64,000 bases of DNA from Eudromia elegans (GCA_003342815.1 PTEX01000014.1:7494765-7558764); one strand, 5' to 3'; counted from the stretch's first letter, positions 35,472 to 61,400 are shown. Program-made: numbers and translations. Notes: generated by a model not told the origin, from the sequence alone.

Positions 35472-38097
35472 TTTGTCCTCTTAAGGCCTTGGGGGGCTCT
35501 GCGTGTGCGGCAGGACCGGAGCAGCCTCCGGGCACGGCGGGCACCGCGAGCCCGGGCCCCGCAGCCACACCGTGCGGGCGCACGGGCAGCTTGTAAATCA
35601 AGGCTTGCTCTGCGGGGTGCCAAATATTTACACTCGCTATCGCGCCCGCCTGCATAGGAATCAAATATCCACCAAGTGCGGTGGAACAAAAAGGGGTTAT
35701 CTTAAACTCGGGCTGTTGGAAGCGCCCGGGGCTAATAAATAACAGCGCCCCTGCACAAAGATCTCCTTCAGGAAGGGTCTGTAGGAGAAAAGGCAAAGGC
35801 TGTGAAAGAGCAAACAGCAACGCACGGGCCCTTTCTCCTTGCTCCCTGACCCCGTCCATGCACTCGTTGCTCCGTCTTTCCTCCACCCTTTCCCCCCTGC
35901 ATTGCAATGCTCCTTCAGGAGGTGACTGTGCCCGTTAGGAGGCAAGGGCTTGTGGGACCGGTGACAAGGCGCTCTTGTCACCTGCAGGAGCTCCACGGGA
36001 GTGGCAGCAAGAGCCCCTCTCTCTCTCCTGCACGTGCCCAAAGTCACCTCTGCACCAAGTGCACCCGTCACCGGGCGCCGGTCCCGCCGGTCCCTGCCCC
36101 ACGGAGCCGCTGTCGCCATGAACTGGCTGCCACCGGAGCTGCCCATTCGGGACAGGCACCGGCTGCCCTGGAAAGGGGGAGTAAATTCCGAGCGAAGCGT
36201 CTTTGCCAAGGGGAGGATGACAACGTGCAAGTCCAGCCTCGCGCCAGCCAACTCCTCCCTTTGCAACCCTAACTCCCCTAACTCGCTTTGGAAAAGGCCC
36301 GTGCAGCAGGGAAACACGAAATGGGGCGAAACGGGGCAAAGCAACGCGCTGTGCACGCGCCTGCACCGGGGCGAAATGCGTCACTGGGGGCTGCCGGGGC
36401 TCCTCGCGCTCTCCCCTGCCCAATGGAAACAATTAAGGAGCTATTCAGCCCCGCGGCATGCTGGACATAGCGACAAAGGCCCCGAGCAGGGATGGGCCGA
36501 CCTCAAACAATGCAGACGTCTGGATGCTTGTCTAGGACAAACCCCACTGAACAGCTCGAGCCCCACGGGAGGAGCGCCGAGCGCCGGCCCAGGGCAGAGC
36601 CGCCTCCGGCCGCCCCGAGGAGATCCGCTGCTCCATCCTCCCACTTGGCGTTGGCAGAGGAATGCCACCGGGAAAGGGGGACGAGGCGGCTCTAAGGCCC
36701 TGCTCCCTGGGCAAGCAAAGCCACGGAGCGTTTCCCTTCCCCGGGCAATGCCTGCCAGTCTGGGAGGGCTACGGGATGGGCTAAGACACTGGCATTTCCT
36801 GCCAGTCCTACCGCCAGCAATGGGGTCACGGCGCCTGTCATGCCCCGAGACCCCCAGCCGTTTCCTAGGGCTGCAGGAGTGAGCGGGGGAAGAGGACACA
36901 AATACACAGAGGAAAAACATCCTGCAGTGCTCGTGTTGCAGACTGTAGGTTAAGAAGTGAAGCGGGGCCTCTCTGCCCCCGAAACGCACCCAGGGGAAAA
37001 GCTCTGTGCCAGGGTGGGTGCTCAGCCTGGTTCAGAACTGCACGAGCCGGCGCTCCGTGCATGGGGATTTCACCGGTGCCGAGGCCACGTGAAGCTCCGT
37101 GCCCGGTCCCGGTCCCAGTCCCGGTCCCAGTCCCGGTCCCGCAGTGAGTGGTGGGAGGTTTGGCGCCTCTTCCCGCCGCTCCTCGAGGCCCGGGATGTGC
37201 CGAGGTGGCAACGAGGGGGACGCCTGGGCGTGAAGAGCAGTCGAGAGGGTCCCAAGACACCAACGGGGAGGAGTCGGGTCCTTTTCCTCGTGATGGCAGC
37301 GGAGAGGGTCACGGTCGGCGGGGACGGGGAACGTGCTGGGCATCAGTGCCTCGGAACAGGCTGGATGAAGGGCTCGTCACGGCCACAGAGACCAGCGGGT
37401 GCGTTCGGCCCTGCCTCCCTACAGCTCTACCAAGAGCCATCCCGCATCCCAGGAGGGCTAGGGAACCTCCTTCCCAGCTAGGGTTTGCTCCGGAGCAGCC
37501 CGTGGAGCCACGTTTGCAGATGCAATGCTGGCGGGAGGAGGAGGTGTTGGGGGAATCAACGGGAACCCTTTACTCCCAACCCCTCCATCCTTCCGTCAGG
37601 ATTCAGGTCCAAAGACAGGGAGAGCAAAAGGCGCTGTAGGCAGCGGCAAGGGAAAACGAGGGAGGGCTGCCCCATATTTTGAGCTTCGGTCTCTCCAGTG
37701 CCTGTCTGGGCTATGATCCCAAGTCTTAACGTGGCTCCCAGTTGTCTCCCCAGGAGACAGAGGCTGCAGCTGGGAGGTCCCCTCAGGGCCAGCCCGTGCC
37801 CCAAGCTCAGGGCAAGCGCTCCCTAAAGCACCCGGAGAGAGGGAAGCAGCTCCAGCCCCATGGGCAACGTGAACGCAAGCGAGGAGGGAGGTCACGGGTC
37901 TCTCGACAACGGCTGCCGGGGGCGAGGGCTGGTGGGACAAGGTTGCGGGGACGGGCAGAGGGGCCTGTGGCCGGCGGTGCTCCAGCATCGTCCTGCTCGA
38001 GTCCGTAATGCTCGGATGGGCCAGGTGGGAGCCGGTTGCCGTCTCCTTTCTCAGCGCTTTGATCTCCATGGTGACAACGGGAACAGGAGATCCGGGT
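35472..38097 (-). other. CDK18: CDK18 downstream region, probable 3' UTR and intergenic DNA
   Basis: Begins just after the TAA stop at 38098-38100 (minus strand). It is GC-rich and holds no supported exon. How much is transcribed as 3' UTR is unknown. The 6-bp array at 37105-37140 is the only clear structure. Confidence 0.5.
37105..37140. repeat. Hexanucleotide array GGTCCC/AGTCCC, six units
   Basis: Six adjacent 6-bp units in the order GGTCCC, GGTCCC, AGTCCC, GGTCCC, AGTCCC, GGTCCC. On the minus strand it reads as an alternating Gly-Thr open frame, which is a by-product of the repeat. It lies about 1 kb beyond the CDK18 stop, possibly in its 3' UTR. Confidence 0.92.
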
Positions 38098-49672
<11,575 letters not shown>

Positions 49673-51119
49673 TTTACCTGGTGCTGCAGGAGACGGCAGA
49701 GCCCTGCAGAAAAGGGAGAGCATCAGGCCGAGGGGCTCGGGTGGTGCACGGGGCAGCCCCACCACCCCCTGCAGCTCCTGCGCTCTGGACATGGCAGCGC
49801 CCACACCCGGGTGTCACCCGCTGGAAATGTGGGGCATCCTCGGGAACATCCTCCTTAAGGCCCTGCTGCTGCATCAGAGCAAGAGAGGAACCTTAGGGGT
49901 ATCAAGGGAGTCAGGTTCTTGAGCTGCCCATGTCCAGGAAGGGCAGGGGACCTTTCCGAGGTATTAGACTTGGGCTCAGGCACTGAATCACAACCAGCAG
50001 CACAGGCTGCGCCTTAAAGCATCCCTGGAAGCTTCAGGGATGGCTGCAAAAAGGGAAAGCGGAGCAGAACCAGGAAAGCAAGACAGAATAAACAGCGTGA
50101 GGAAAGACTCCATGCAACATTGCTCCTTGCCCTGCCCCAGCAGAGGCTGCTTTACTCTTGCTGGTGTCACCCCCCATGGGACAAACCCACCGGGGCTGCA
50201 GATCCCGGGTATCCGTCTCACACGGGGCTGAGGCGCCGATCCCGGGTATCCGAGCCCGGCAGCCCTTCCCCGGCTCTCCCAGCCCCTTCCAGCCCCCTCC
50301 GGCCTTTATCAGCACTAACAAATGGTGCCCGCATTCCAGAGGGATGCGATCAGACCCGGCATCCGCATCGCGTCGCTCCGGCAACGGCAGCGCCCGGGCT
50401 GACACGCCGGCGTGTGAAAGCTTAAAGGATTACCCGTCCCTAACGCCGGCACCCTGCTCGCTGCTCCGCTGCCGGGCACGGCCTCCGGCCGCGGTCCCTT
50501 GAAATCCTCGGGATGCACCTGAGTGCTGGGCACCCGCCTGCCCGCACATCCCGCCCGCTGATACACTCCGTCCCCTGCTGCATCCAACGCTGCAGAAAGC
50601 CACAGCTGAGCGCTGGCCTGCAAGGCCCGGGCACCTGCATGCAGGGCTGGGTGCAGAGGGAGGCCAGGGGGGCAAAAACGGGCAACGGTGCCCGCTGTGG
50701 GCAGCCTTGGCATTGGCCGGTGGAGCAAGCGGGACGCTGGGTGCATCCTCCTGAGCATCTGAAGCTGCTGAAATGCTTCTTGGCGCTACCGAAAGAGGCT
50801 TCTGTCGGCGAGGGTGGATCAGCAACGTCGCCGCGCCGGTGCCTTCGTCGAGGCCAGGAGGGCAACCCCAGAGCTGCCCCTCCTGAGGGGCAGGCAGAGC
50901 CTGACGCTCGCTTTGGAGGGCGCCCGCGCTGGCCACGCACTGACGCGGCTCCCTGGCCTGCAAGGAGGGCAGGTTTCCAACCAGCAGCGCAGGAGGAGAC
51001 ACCCCATGCCCAGGGGGGCAGAAAGCCAGTGAGAGGACGGGTCTTTCCCTCTCCTTTCCAGGCATTCCTCCTCCTCCAAAGGAGCTAGAGGACAAGCGCT
51101 CCCGCACTGACAAAAGTCT

Positions 51120-51320
51120 GCGCGCTATAAATTGCGGCGCGAAGCCTTCCTCTTCTCGCCACCTACCGCAGCGGCAGCTGCTAGAGGCCACTAAATATAA
51201 ATCTCATGGGTAAGGAAGTGGAGCGGGGTAAAAATATCACTGATGCTGCGAGCTACCTCCCCTGCTAGGCGCAAACCTGTCCCCGTCTCCGCCCGCTTAT
51301 GGCCTCGGCGCAAGCGTGCA
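51120..51320. promoter_or_regulatory. Candidate regulatory cluster upstream of CDK18
   Basis: Within 200 bp there is a TATA-like TATAAA on plus (51126-51131), a perfect match to the MEF2 consensus (CTAAATATAA, 51191-51200) and a GC-box-like CTCCGCCCGC near 51290. Such motifs occur by chance, so this is a suggestion only. Confidence 0.22.
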
Positions 51321-52348
51321 GAGCAGAGCCCTCTCCCACCGTGTGCATGTCCCAATAGCACTCGCCAGAGATTGCCTCAGTTTACCTTAATTACAGCAGG
51401 AAATGGAGGCATTTATTGACTTGCTCAAAGAAAGCGACATTCGAGAGCAAGGCAACGATGCCACTTGGATATCAGCCCGAAGCATCGCGAAGCACCCGGA
51501 GAATTGCAACAGCCCCGGCCTGAACTACCGGCACCTCCGGGATGGAAAAAGCCGGCTGGTTAAAACGGGACCTTGCGGACGCGAAGAGCTAAAATGGCAG
51601 TCAGGAATTTAGGCACCAACAGGCAAAACCCCCGGTCAGTCCGACTGGAATTGGGCCAAGCAGAGGGGATTAGAGCCAGCAGCGTGAATGCTCCGTGCCT
51701 GCTCTAATACAGTCAGACAGTAACTGCTCGGATAAAACACTTCAAAGAGCCCAAAGCCGAATCCCATCAGGGAAGCTAATCACACGATCAAGACACGATA
51801 TTAACGATTCTTTAAACGCTGCACCCAGAGCCACATCAGCTGCACTAGCAGGAACCGCTCCCTCCTTCTCCAGGAGCTATTCCCACAGGTATCCAAGCTG
51901 GGATTATCCACACAAACCTCTCCTGCGTTTGCACGGCAAACCTGCCTTTCTCACTGCCTCAGGAGACGGGTATTTTAGGCACAGGCAAGTCAGCAGCAGC
52001 GTTGGACGTTGTCCCCTTTTCCCTCGGCGTATGACAGGGGCTTGGGAACAGGGCTGGCATCGATAACCACTTCAGCGCTGCTCCCAAAAGGACAGCGGTT
52101 CCATTTTGGCTTGTTGCCGTCTTTGCAGATTGCTGCCCTCCTCTCTCAGGAAGGGAGGGAGGTTTGGGGGTGATGAGAGGCCTTTTTTACCCGTTTTTCC
52201 CTCCTCGGAGGGATCGCAGCGGCGTGCACAAGGCAAAAGGCAGCGGAGGGGCAGCACCGCCCTGCGCTGCAAGGCCCGAGCTCTGCAGCAGACTCGGGGC
52301 TGAGCAGACTCCGTGTTCCTGCTCGCAGGGGCACGCAGGGAGCAGCGC

Positions 52349-52400
52349 GGCCCTTGGGGACAGCCCTTGGGGACAGCCCTTGGGGACAGCCCTTGGGGAC
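52349..52400. repeat. 13-bp tandem array, four units
   Basis: Four perfect copies of a CCCTTGGGGACAG unit inside a CpG-rich patch. The 13-bp length breaks reading frame, so the region is unlikely to be coding. Confidence 0.92.
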
Positions 52401-55400
52401 GGATGCGGCTCCTCCCGCCTCCGGCGCTGCCGAGACGCGGCGATGGGAGGGATGCTGACCCCGCTGCGGGGCACATTCCTGCACGGACAGGAGCGCGGCA
52501 CAGCCCGAGCGCTCCAGGAGCAGGAATTCCTCCTCGGCGCGGCCCGGCGCAGCTCCTCGTGGAGGAATACGGTGCGGGAAGAGCCCTGCCAAGATCCTTG
52601 GCTGTTGTCGAGCTTCTGATAGAAATTATAGGACCCCGGGGACAACTGCAAGGTAGTCCAGGGCAAAGCTGAATTCCCTGGAGCAGCTGGGAATCCTGCA
52701 GGGGTGAGGGCGGGAGATTCCCTTGTCCCGAGGAGGGCTGGGATGGGACTCCAGCGCCCAGCTCATGGCCCACAGAGCCACCGTGTCCATCTCCAACTCC
52801 CCTTGGAGTTGCAATTGCAGCAATTCCTCCCCAGGAAAGGTGAGCAACGAGGGGCCCTTCCTGTACACGCTGCTCCCAGGGGGACCTGGCATTTCACTCC
52901 CACGCAGGGCACAAAACCTCAACCAGGAGGTCGTGACCGTGCAGGGATGGGAGTGCAATCAATTCCTATTAATCTACAGGAGGCCTGTAGCAAACAGCGA
53001 GACCTTCATCCCAGAGCAGCGACCACGCTGAGCAGATGCCCGAAACCTGGGCTCTAAAGAGCATCAGGCCATCCTCACGTTGTGACTTTATTTTTCCCCT
53101 CCTGCACTGACTTCCATAAGTATCCGAGAGGGCAATTCCGGTAGCCAATACTTTACGGCCCATCCTCTTCATTCCTGCGATTCAGGCAAGGCTCGGAAGA
53201 AAAACGATCCCGTAGCAAATGTGCAAGCCTGGCTTTGATTACATCTCTGGCTCTCTTGGCACGCCTCTGTTTCCCAGACATAAATCAAGGGTGCCAGGGC
53301 TTCCTGTTTGCCTTCTCCTCGCTGGGAGAGCCTCGCAGGCACAAGCCTGCTCCGTGGGACATGCAGCACCCACCGCAACAAGGTTCCCGTCCTCTTCTGC
53401 AGCAGCTTCCTTCCTTTGCGCCATAGGGAATTGCGGACGTGGAAAACCGGTGGGAAAACTGCCAACGATGCAGGCAAAATGCAAGCTACACGAAGCACGT
53501 AGCAGCCCGAGACCCAAAGGTCCATGCAGGCAGCCTAGGAAGGGTGAAGGAGGTGGAAAACCTGCCGTGGGTCCAGCTTTGGGAGCCTCTCCGAGCTGTG
53601 CTTGGGGCAGGTGGTGGGAAGGAGGGAAGGCTCCTTGTCTAGATGAGCAGCTCCGTGCCCGTCGCTGACAACGAGCCCACTAAGAGCAGCACAAAGACGC
53701 CCTGTTCCGCCCGGCTTTGTGTGTTCGGCCCTTCTCCGTGTCCCGCAGCCCCGCGCGGGGCCGTCGGCAGCTCCCACCGGGCTCCTCCCGTGCAGCCCAT
53801 GGTGAGAGCAGGGCAGCTCCGAGCACGGCGTCAACACAAAGCCCCTCATTCTTCAGCTGGAGACAACCTGAGAGAAGTGTCCACTGTTCACCCAGCTCAA
53901 CAATGGGCTGCGAAGAGCCAGTCCGGCCCTCGCTGGGGACAGACAACCCCGTCCGGCGCTCAATGCCCGCGTTGTCCGTGGCGCTCGGCTCCTGCCGCGG
54001 CGCCCGCAAGGTGCTCGTGTCACTGCGTCCGGGGTACCTCGTTAGCATCGGGGCATTAACGGGCCGGATTTGCAGCCTGCGTAAATGAGCAGGCTGGTCG
54101 TGCCCTGATCTGCACGAGCTGCCGGTTGGACCCCCAAGACAAGCAGTAGGAAAGAAGAGTGGACAAAAGTGCCTGACTTGTCCCCTACAACCCAACGCAG
54201 CCGCACGCAGCTTGGGGGCAGAGATGCTCATGTCGATATTCCCTCTGTTCTGGGATCCCAATCGTCGAGGTTTAATTTCCTGGCACTCAGGAGCCCGATC
54301 CCCACGTCCCGCTGTCCTGGGAGAGCCAGGCCCCAAGGTGAAGTTTGGGATGCGGCGCGGCAGCACTTTACAGCTCCAGCTTGTCCTGCTCATCTGCTGT
54401 GTGATATTAGCAACTGTCTCCCCTTTTCCATGACTCACTTCCTCCTTTCATCCCGCTCCTACACAGCGCTGAGCCCCTCACAAGCCTCCCGCTCTGTGTG
54501 TGTGCCAAAAGCCTGACACAGCGAGGAGCTGCTGTAAAATCAACAGGAGGAATTGCCAAAGGGGAACGTTTCCAGCAAAAGCCAGCCTGGTCCTTGTCTT
54601 TTATGACACTCAACCAATTACCGTCTGACAATTAACTCACACAAAGCAAACTGCCTCCCGGGCAAATTGGTGCTTCCCCTTATGCCTCCGTGACCTAGAT
54701 GTGATGCCAGCCCGCTCGGAGACGCGATGCCCGGAGCAACCTGCAGCTCCTGCCCGTTTGCGGGAGGCCACGGAGGCCTCTCCCTGGGCATGCAGGTGAG
54801 AACAAGGCCGGAAGGCAGGGGAGACCTCCCTTAATTCCCCAAGCCCGGCAGGGGTGACATTCCTTAATTGCAACGTGGAAGGCGGACGCAGGAGCGGGAC
54901 GTGAGATGCAGCTCGGGGCTGCACGGGCAGCTTTGCTGCTATGGGCTCTGCCGAGCAGCTGTGCAGAGGCATCAGGGTCCTGCCCTGCGGGTCCCCTTTC
55001 CAAAAGCATTCCCGGGAGCGTATTTAAGGAACAGCAGTTCCGCACGGTACGCCTGAGAGCTGCATGGAATTTGCTAAACGCAGCTACCTCCGGCACGCTG
55101 AAAAGAAGGGCGACAGCAACCGGCACCCAATGAGCACGGGAGGGGATGAAAGGAAGGGCGGATTTTCAGGAAAAGCCTTAAAAGAGGGACCGCAGAATCA
55201 AAGAATCTTGCCCGGACCTCATTTCCTGGGGAAAAAAAACCCAAACAAACAGAAAAATGGTTTTAATATAAACAGAGCCACAACACTTATAAGAAGCACC
55301 ACTACCATAAGCACTCGAAGCAATTAAGTGCTCAGCTCTTTGCCATAGGTTTTCTAGGAGAGCAGAAACACTCCGAGTCCAGCTCGTCTGGCCCTACCTT

Positions 55401-58400
55401 GATGAGCTGCCCTCGCAAGAGGGCTGCAACCTGCAATCTGCTGCACAAAAATCTGTATTTTTGTGCCAATAACCAGCCCTCACTGCACTCGGAACGACCC
55501 ATGTGCTGCAAAAGGAAAAGAAATGAATGAGATACAGCGTTTCTGCCCTATTTCTCCCCACTCCAGCAGTATTTGCAATAGCAGCTAGTGAGGAGGTTTC
55601 TCCCCGGGCCTGCGCTCCAGAGCCCCTGCTTAGCATAAAACTCTTTACACCAGGACTAGGGCTTCCAATCTGGTTTATTTAAAGCTCCGAAGCAGCCGCA
55701 TGACAGCAGGGTAATGAGCAACCATTGCGCTTCCCCTTCCTGGCCAAGGATTGCTCCTAATCCAGCATCTAATCCCAAGCCAGCCGCGCGCCCGGCCTTG
55801 CAGGGGCTCCGTGCGCGTGCGTGGATGCGATTCCCGCTCCGACACGAGCGGAATGAAGCCACCCAGGGAGGGAAATGCTCGAGGAACGCCAGGATTCCAA
55901 AGCACACCGGCAGCTGTAATTCCTCCCGGCATGCCCCTCTCCCGTGGGATGGAACGGCAATTCCGCAGTTCTTTTGGCCTGGATACCTCCTTGTTGCTGT
56001 TAGAGCAGCGGTGCTTAGGGGATGTGCGGGCGAGCAGGGCCGGGAAGCCAAAATCCCGGCTGTGATCCGCATCGTAACACGAAGGCTGAGCTAGCGGGAA
56101 GCTCCAGCCCCGAGCATGGATCCCTGCCCTCCAGCCTGGGCAAGGAAGGGGGAATGTCCCTTTTGGGGAACAAAACCCCACTCAGGTGCAAGCAAACGCT
56201 CAGGAAACCAGGCCTGCCATTCGGAAGTACCTGCTGCAACCGTGAGAACGGTGTATTTGGGGAAAAAAAGCTGGAATTCAGGTGGCCGTACAGGTAGGAC
56301 CTCTCTGGTAGGACCAGAGGCTCTCGGGGCACGTTGGTCCTCCCCTGCTCCCATCCCAACGGCTGCTCCCCGTCACTGCAGAGCTGCCCCGGGGGGATGC
56401 TGAGCTGGGCCCCGCTGCCTTCGCCTCCTACCGCCCTTCCTCTTCATAGCGATTCACCTGCCTTTCCCCCGCGCTCTCTCCCATTTTCCTTTCCAATCTT
56501 AAAACCCCTCCCCTGACCCCAGCTGGCCCCGAGCATTTATTCCTCACCTGGCTTCTCAGATCTCGGCTCTGATGGAGCCACCAGTAACGCCGCGCTTGTT
56601 ATTGCTGCGCGTGAAGCGTTTTCCGCTTTGCAAAGCGCACGGCGAAAAACCAGGCGCCGCCTGGACACCCGCAGCGAAGAAATAACACGGAAACAAACAC
56701 CAAAGGAGATTTTTTTGATGGTAGCAAATGTCTTGAGGAGCAAGCAGTGAAGGCAAATGAAGCAGAACCACAAAGAGCCGAGCGCCACTTCAGCTTTGAC
56801 TAGACGGGGCTCCCCCAGATGTGTCAGCTCCGCATGCCTGGGGCTGACAAACCCCTTGGATTTGCTCCCAGATTGCAAAATAGGAAGGAAAAGGCTCCTC
56901 TGTCTTGCCTCCTCCTGCAGCTTCCTTACAAAGAGGTGGGTAGAGCAGGAAGGCGGATGGTTTGTCTGGGAGGGGAGACGCGTCTCTCTTCCCTTCGCTC
57001 CTCATGCTGGTGTCCTCGGATGGTCCGGCCTCCTCCAGCCCAACCGGGATCGCTGGGCATCCCTGCCCAACCTTCTGCTGCCCAGAAAACCTCCTCTCCG
57101 ATACCCTCAGCCCGCAGCTTGGCATGATCATCACGACGACGTTTCCAGGTCCAAGAGCAACGTGTTCGCACCCAGCCGCACACGGATCCACGTGGGCGCT
57201 GCCAAGGTGCATCCCGGGGGAAGATCGCGCCTCGGTGCCCGCGAGCCCCTGCTCACTTCCTCGTGCAGGGCAACAGCTCATGCGTATCTGGGAACGCCGC
57301 GAGCACACGCTGTTTGGATAGACCTTGCTCCTCGTTAAACTGTAAATAACATCTGCTTCGGCAAGCCAAGCCCCGGCTCGGCGGCCTGAGAGCAGAAAAG
57401 CCGGTAAGGAGCACGACAGACAAAGCGAGTGCATTCGATGGTCGTTTAAAACGCAGATTTAAAACAACAAAAAATACTCGTTTTCTCCTCTTTCTGCCTT
57501 TTCCACTCCCAAACCACCTCCCTGCTCTGGGAACTATCACAATTCCCACTGCAGACCCGTTCAGTCTCCCACACGACTCCCCCCAGCCCGAGTGTCCTTG
57601 ACAAGCGAGCTGCGTTTCTGCATGAGCCTTGGAAAGGGGGGAGATAACGGGGCTGAACACAGGGAAAACACAACGGAGGAGAGGCGGGGGCAGACGTCAG
57701 AGGCACATTACGGAATGACCTCAAATTTACCCCCCCAAAATCAAGGCATATCCATATTTCCTTATGGTTTTCAGTGAGACGCCCTAGGAGTCAAGGAGAG
57801 TCAAGCCTGGAAAATGAGAGGAGAAACCGCTTTGAGTGAAGCCTGTTTTTAGGTTCACTTGGTTGTACTCGATTCTGTTCCTCTTCTGCCCTGCAAGCAG
57901 ATAAGCTCTTTGCTTCACAGGAAACCCTTGAGGTGAGCAAGGGCTACAATCCTGCGACCCAGAGAGCCGCGAGCCACCCCACGTCCACGCAGCAAACCAT
58001 TAGCAGCCCCGAGTGCCCCCTTCCAACCACCGACCAAGTCGATAGGGGTTTCGACACCAGCAAAGGTGCTCGTGCACATCGCATCCAACTGGACTTGCAA
58101 CGTTGCTATCAGAGTGGTGGCACGATTAATCATTAATGAGAAGGGTTTGGAAGGGATTATGTACTTAAATAGAACACATGCTGCTAATGGCAATTTATAA
58201 AAACACTCCCTCTCGCTCTGATACTGTGTCATGTTTTCAAGAAATTAAAATGACTCAGCTGGACCTTTTCTCTACATCTCCTGCACCGGGAAAACGCCTG
58301 TTGCCATCAGTGCAGAGCTGCAGCCCGGGCTGCGAGCAAGCGGAGCGTGCAGCGCCCTGATCCCGCATCCCGCCCTGCTCCCAAGCAGGCGCCCGCGTCC

Positions 58401-61400
58401 CTCCCCTCCGCCCCACGTGCTCGTTTACGTTGCAGATGGTGCCTGCAGATCCCTGACCGAAGCCTGGGGACTGGCAAGGCTGGGGCAGGTATCCCCCGGA
58501 GCACTCGGGGACTGAGACCCTCCTGAAGAGCTGGGATTGCTCCGAGGCGCCCGGTCATAGGAAACACCCGCTGGGCTCAGACTCCCATTCCCTGACTCCA
58601 TCTGCTTTCCTCATGGGCAGAATCTCCATATTCTAACGGTGTCTTTTTAGAGAGTTTGTGATGACACCGACAGGGTCTCATCTCCCACCTCAGAGACGTT
58701 TCCTGTCATTGCAGCAAACCCCAAACTGGCAGAAAACCAACTTTTGGGCTCTTCTGGCCAGGCCAGTCTGAGGGAACCCTTAGGGGATTTTTGCTTGGAC
58801 CACCTCAGGCCGCAGGGTCCTGCAGAAGCTCCGTCTGCACCAGGCAGCAGCTCAGGACCCTTCTCTAAAAGGAAGATTGAGGAATCGCAGAGCCCCGGAG
58901 CAGTGAGAGCCGCGCGCTCCGACCCTGCACGTCCCCCTGGGGACAACGGGACTTGGGGCTGCAGAGAGCTCTGCTCAGCACCCAGGGCATCCCCAGCGGC
59001 CGTGGGGACGACCCCTCGGCATCGGGAGGGCCGTGGGGCTCCAGGGCAGCTCCCATCCGCGCTGCCCCTGCTCCCGGGAAAAACGGGGGTCCTCAGCCCC
59101 CAGGGCGGCTCATTTACCTGCCCTGCTCGCTGAGCACGTTACATCAACGCCCTTATTGCAGGGGCTGCTCACGAGGAGGGCAGAGGCTCTGCCCTACACG
59201 CCGTCGTCTTCAAGCAGGACGGGGGACATCGGTGGCACTGCAAAAAACCCCCTTCCTTGCAGCCCCAGCCCAGCACGAAGCTGCTCCCGGCTCCGGGCTA
59301 ATGCCAGCCCTCAGTCCCCTAACTGCAAATACAAAAACCAAACAGCACACGGAGGTATCCAGCCGCAGGCTCACTTGTCACGTCCCTTCCAAGGGCTTGA
59401 CAGGCACGGCTGTAAGGCAGATGCCATCCCGACGGGCACAACACGAAGCCAAGATAAGAGCAGGCTGGGCTTTGCAAAACGCAGGCTTGTTCCCGGCTGC
59501 ATCTACTTCCCGTATCACGCGGCACAGCGATTACCGTGCTGTAATTAGTTAATAATTACACGCTGACCAACCCGGGGGAATCTCTGCCACAGGAGGAGCA
59601 GTATGTGCTTGAGGCTGAGCACAGATTTCCCCGAGAGCTTCCCCATTGCACTTCAATCACCGGCTGACTTTGAGGCACGAAGAGCAGATGCCAGCGCGGG
59701 TTATTACGCCTGCAATAACACAGCAACAGCCCTTCGTGCAGCTACGACTGCTGCTCATTCAAGGGGAGTCAAGCATTTCACTGCTCCGAGCCGTCCCTCA
59801 ACCCAGCCGTGAACCTGGCTGCTATCTCCAGCACGGAAGTGGGGAAAGCAGGAACACCAAGATGGAATGGGAATCACTTAAGGTCAAAGAGCAAGTCAGA
59901 GCAAAGCAAGGAAAGGTGTCCTGGGCTTGGATGGCACCAAGAAAGCCCCATGGAACTCCCTTTCCTTGTCAGCGCCAACATTTGCAGCTCCCCACTGCCA
60001 AAAATCTACCCTATTGGGGCCAAATCCTGCCCAAATTTCTGGAGTTCCCTCTGCTCCAGGACACTGTTAACACTGATAAGGTCTCCAGAAAGGAGGGGAG
60101 TTTCCAGCTCTGCGTTTTCCGAATGTTGGCACGGCTGATCCCCACAGGCATTAGGGACAGAGGAGACGGTGCCACGAGCCCGGAGAGAAGCGGTGACACT
60201 CCCGGCCTTGACTGGTGAGGGAAGGGCCACGTCTGGAGCCGCTGGGGTTCTGCCCTCGGTGGGGCAACGCTGATTTACATCCCTCGAGCATCGGGCAGAA
60301 AGGGAAGTGTCATCACTGACGCTGGCGGGTGCAACAGGAGGACAGATTCGGTGGGTGAAAAGAGATTCCCCTCGGCTGCTATTACCACGAAACCCCTTCA
60401 AACCCCATTTCTAAAATCTAAAACACCAAATGGAGCCAAAGGGCCGTGGAAAATCCCCGTACGTAGCAGGCTGCACCGCCGGGAGCCTGCGGAGCAGCAG
60501 CATTTGCTCCAGCTCATGCTCAGAGCGGACGATGCCCATCAGAGCTGCCTTTCCATCAGACAATTCCAGCCGTGCTGCAAGGCATAAAACCTCGCTCCGG
60601 GTGATGCTCCGTGCAGGAAAACAAAGGAATTACCAATATCCTTCTATATGTGCATGCCTGCGCACGAATGCAGGCTTCAGCCTCCCGTCCACAAACCCTG
60701 TCAGGTTTAGTAACTAATAAAACAGAGGGCTTTAAAAGAGTGGGCAGTGCTGGGAGGAGAGGCAATATTGGGGGGCTGCATTGCTAAAATGGGCCTGGGA
60801 TCGCGAATCACAGCCCCTGAGTGACCAGCCCGTTAACATGCACCGGATAATTAACTAGACTGAGTAAAAATAAACCTTTTAAATCAAAATAGGGAAGCAG
60901 CGGGAATAAGTGGAACGCTTGGAATGTTTCCACTTCCTAAAAAGGCACATTTGTCCAGAGGCTGCCGTGTTTACGATTGGCTTCAACAGTCTCTTCTTTT
61001 TAATTTGGCAATCCAATTAAAAAGTCATCGAAACAGCAGCAGCACTCGGGGACCTGGTCGCATGCAGCCCCTCGCCCACTCCAAAGCCTCTGGCTGGGGA
61101 AATTCAGCTGGTTTTAGAAGTATCAGCCAAGCAGTTGAGGGTTTGGGAAGAAAGACATGGAGCGGGGAGCGCCCATCCAGCAGCCTCCAGCAATAAAAGC
61201 GTCACCGCATGGCACAAAATGAGCAAAACCTGAAAGACAAATAAAATCCATGCCCCATAACTGCCCCTCTTGAAGAGCAACAGAAGGGCTGGTGCGGGGA
61301 TCTGAATCCCGATGCATCCAGGTAACGGCCCCAAATTGGGAGCATCCCTGTGCTTGGTGAGCCCATTCCAGCCAGTCCTTGATGCCCTCGAAGCTGTTCA

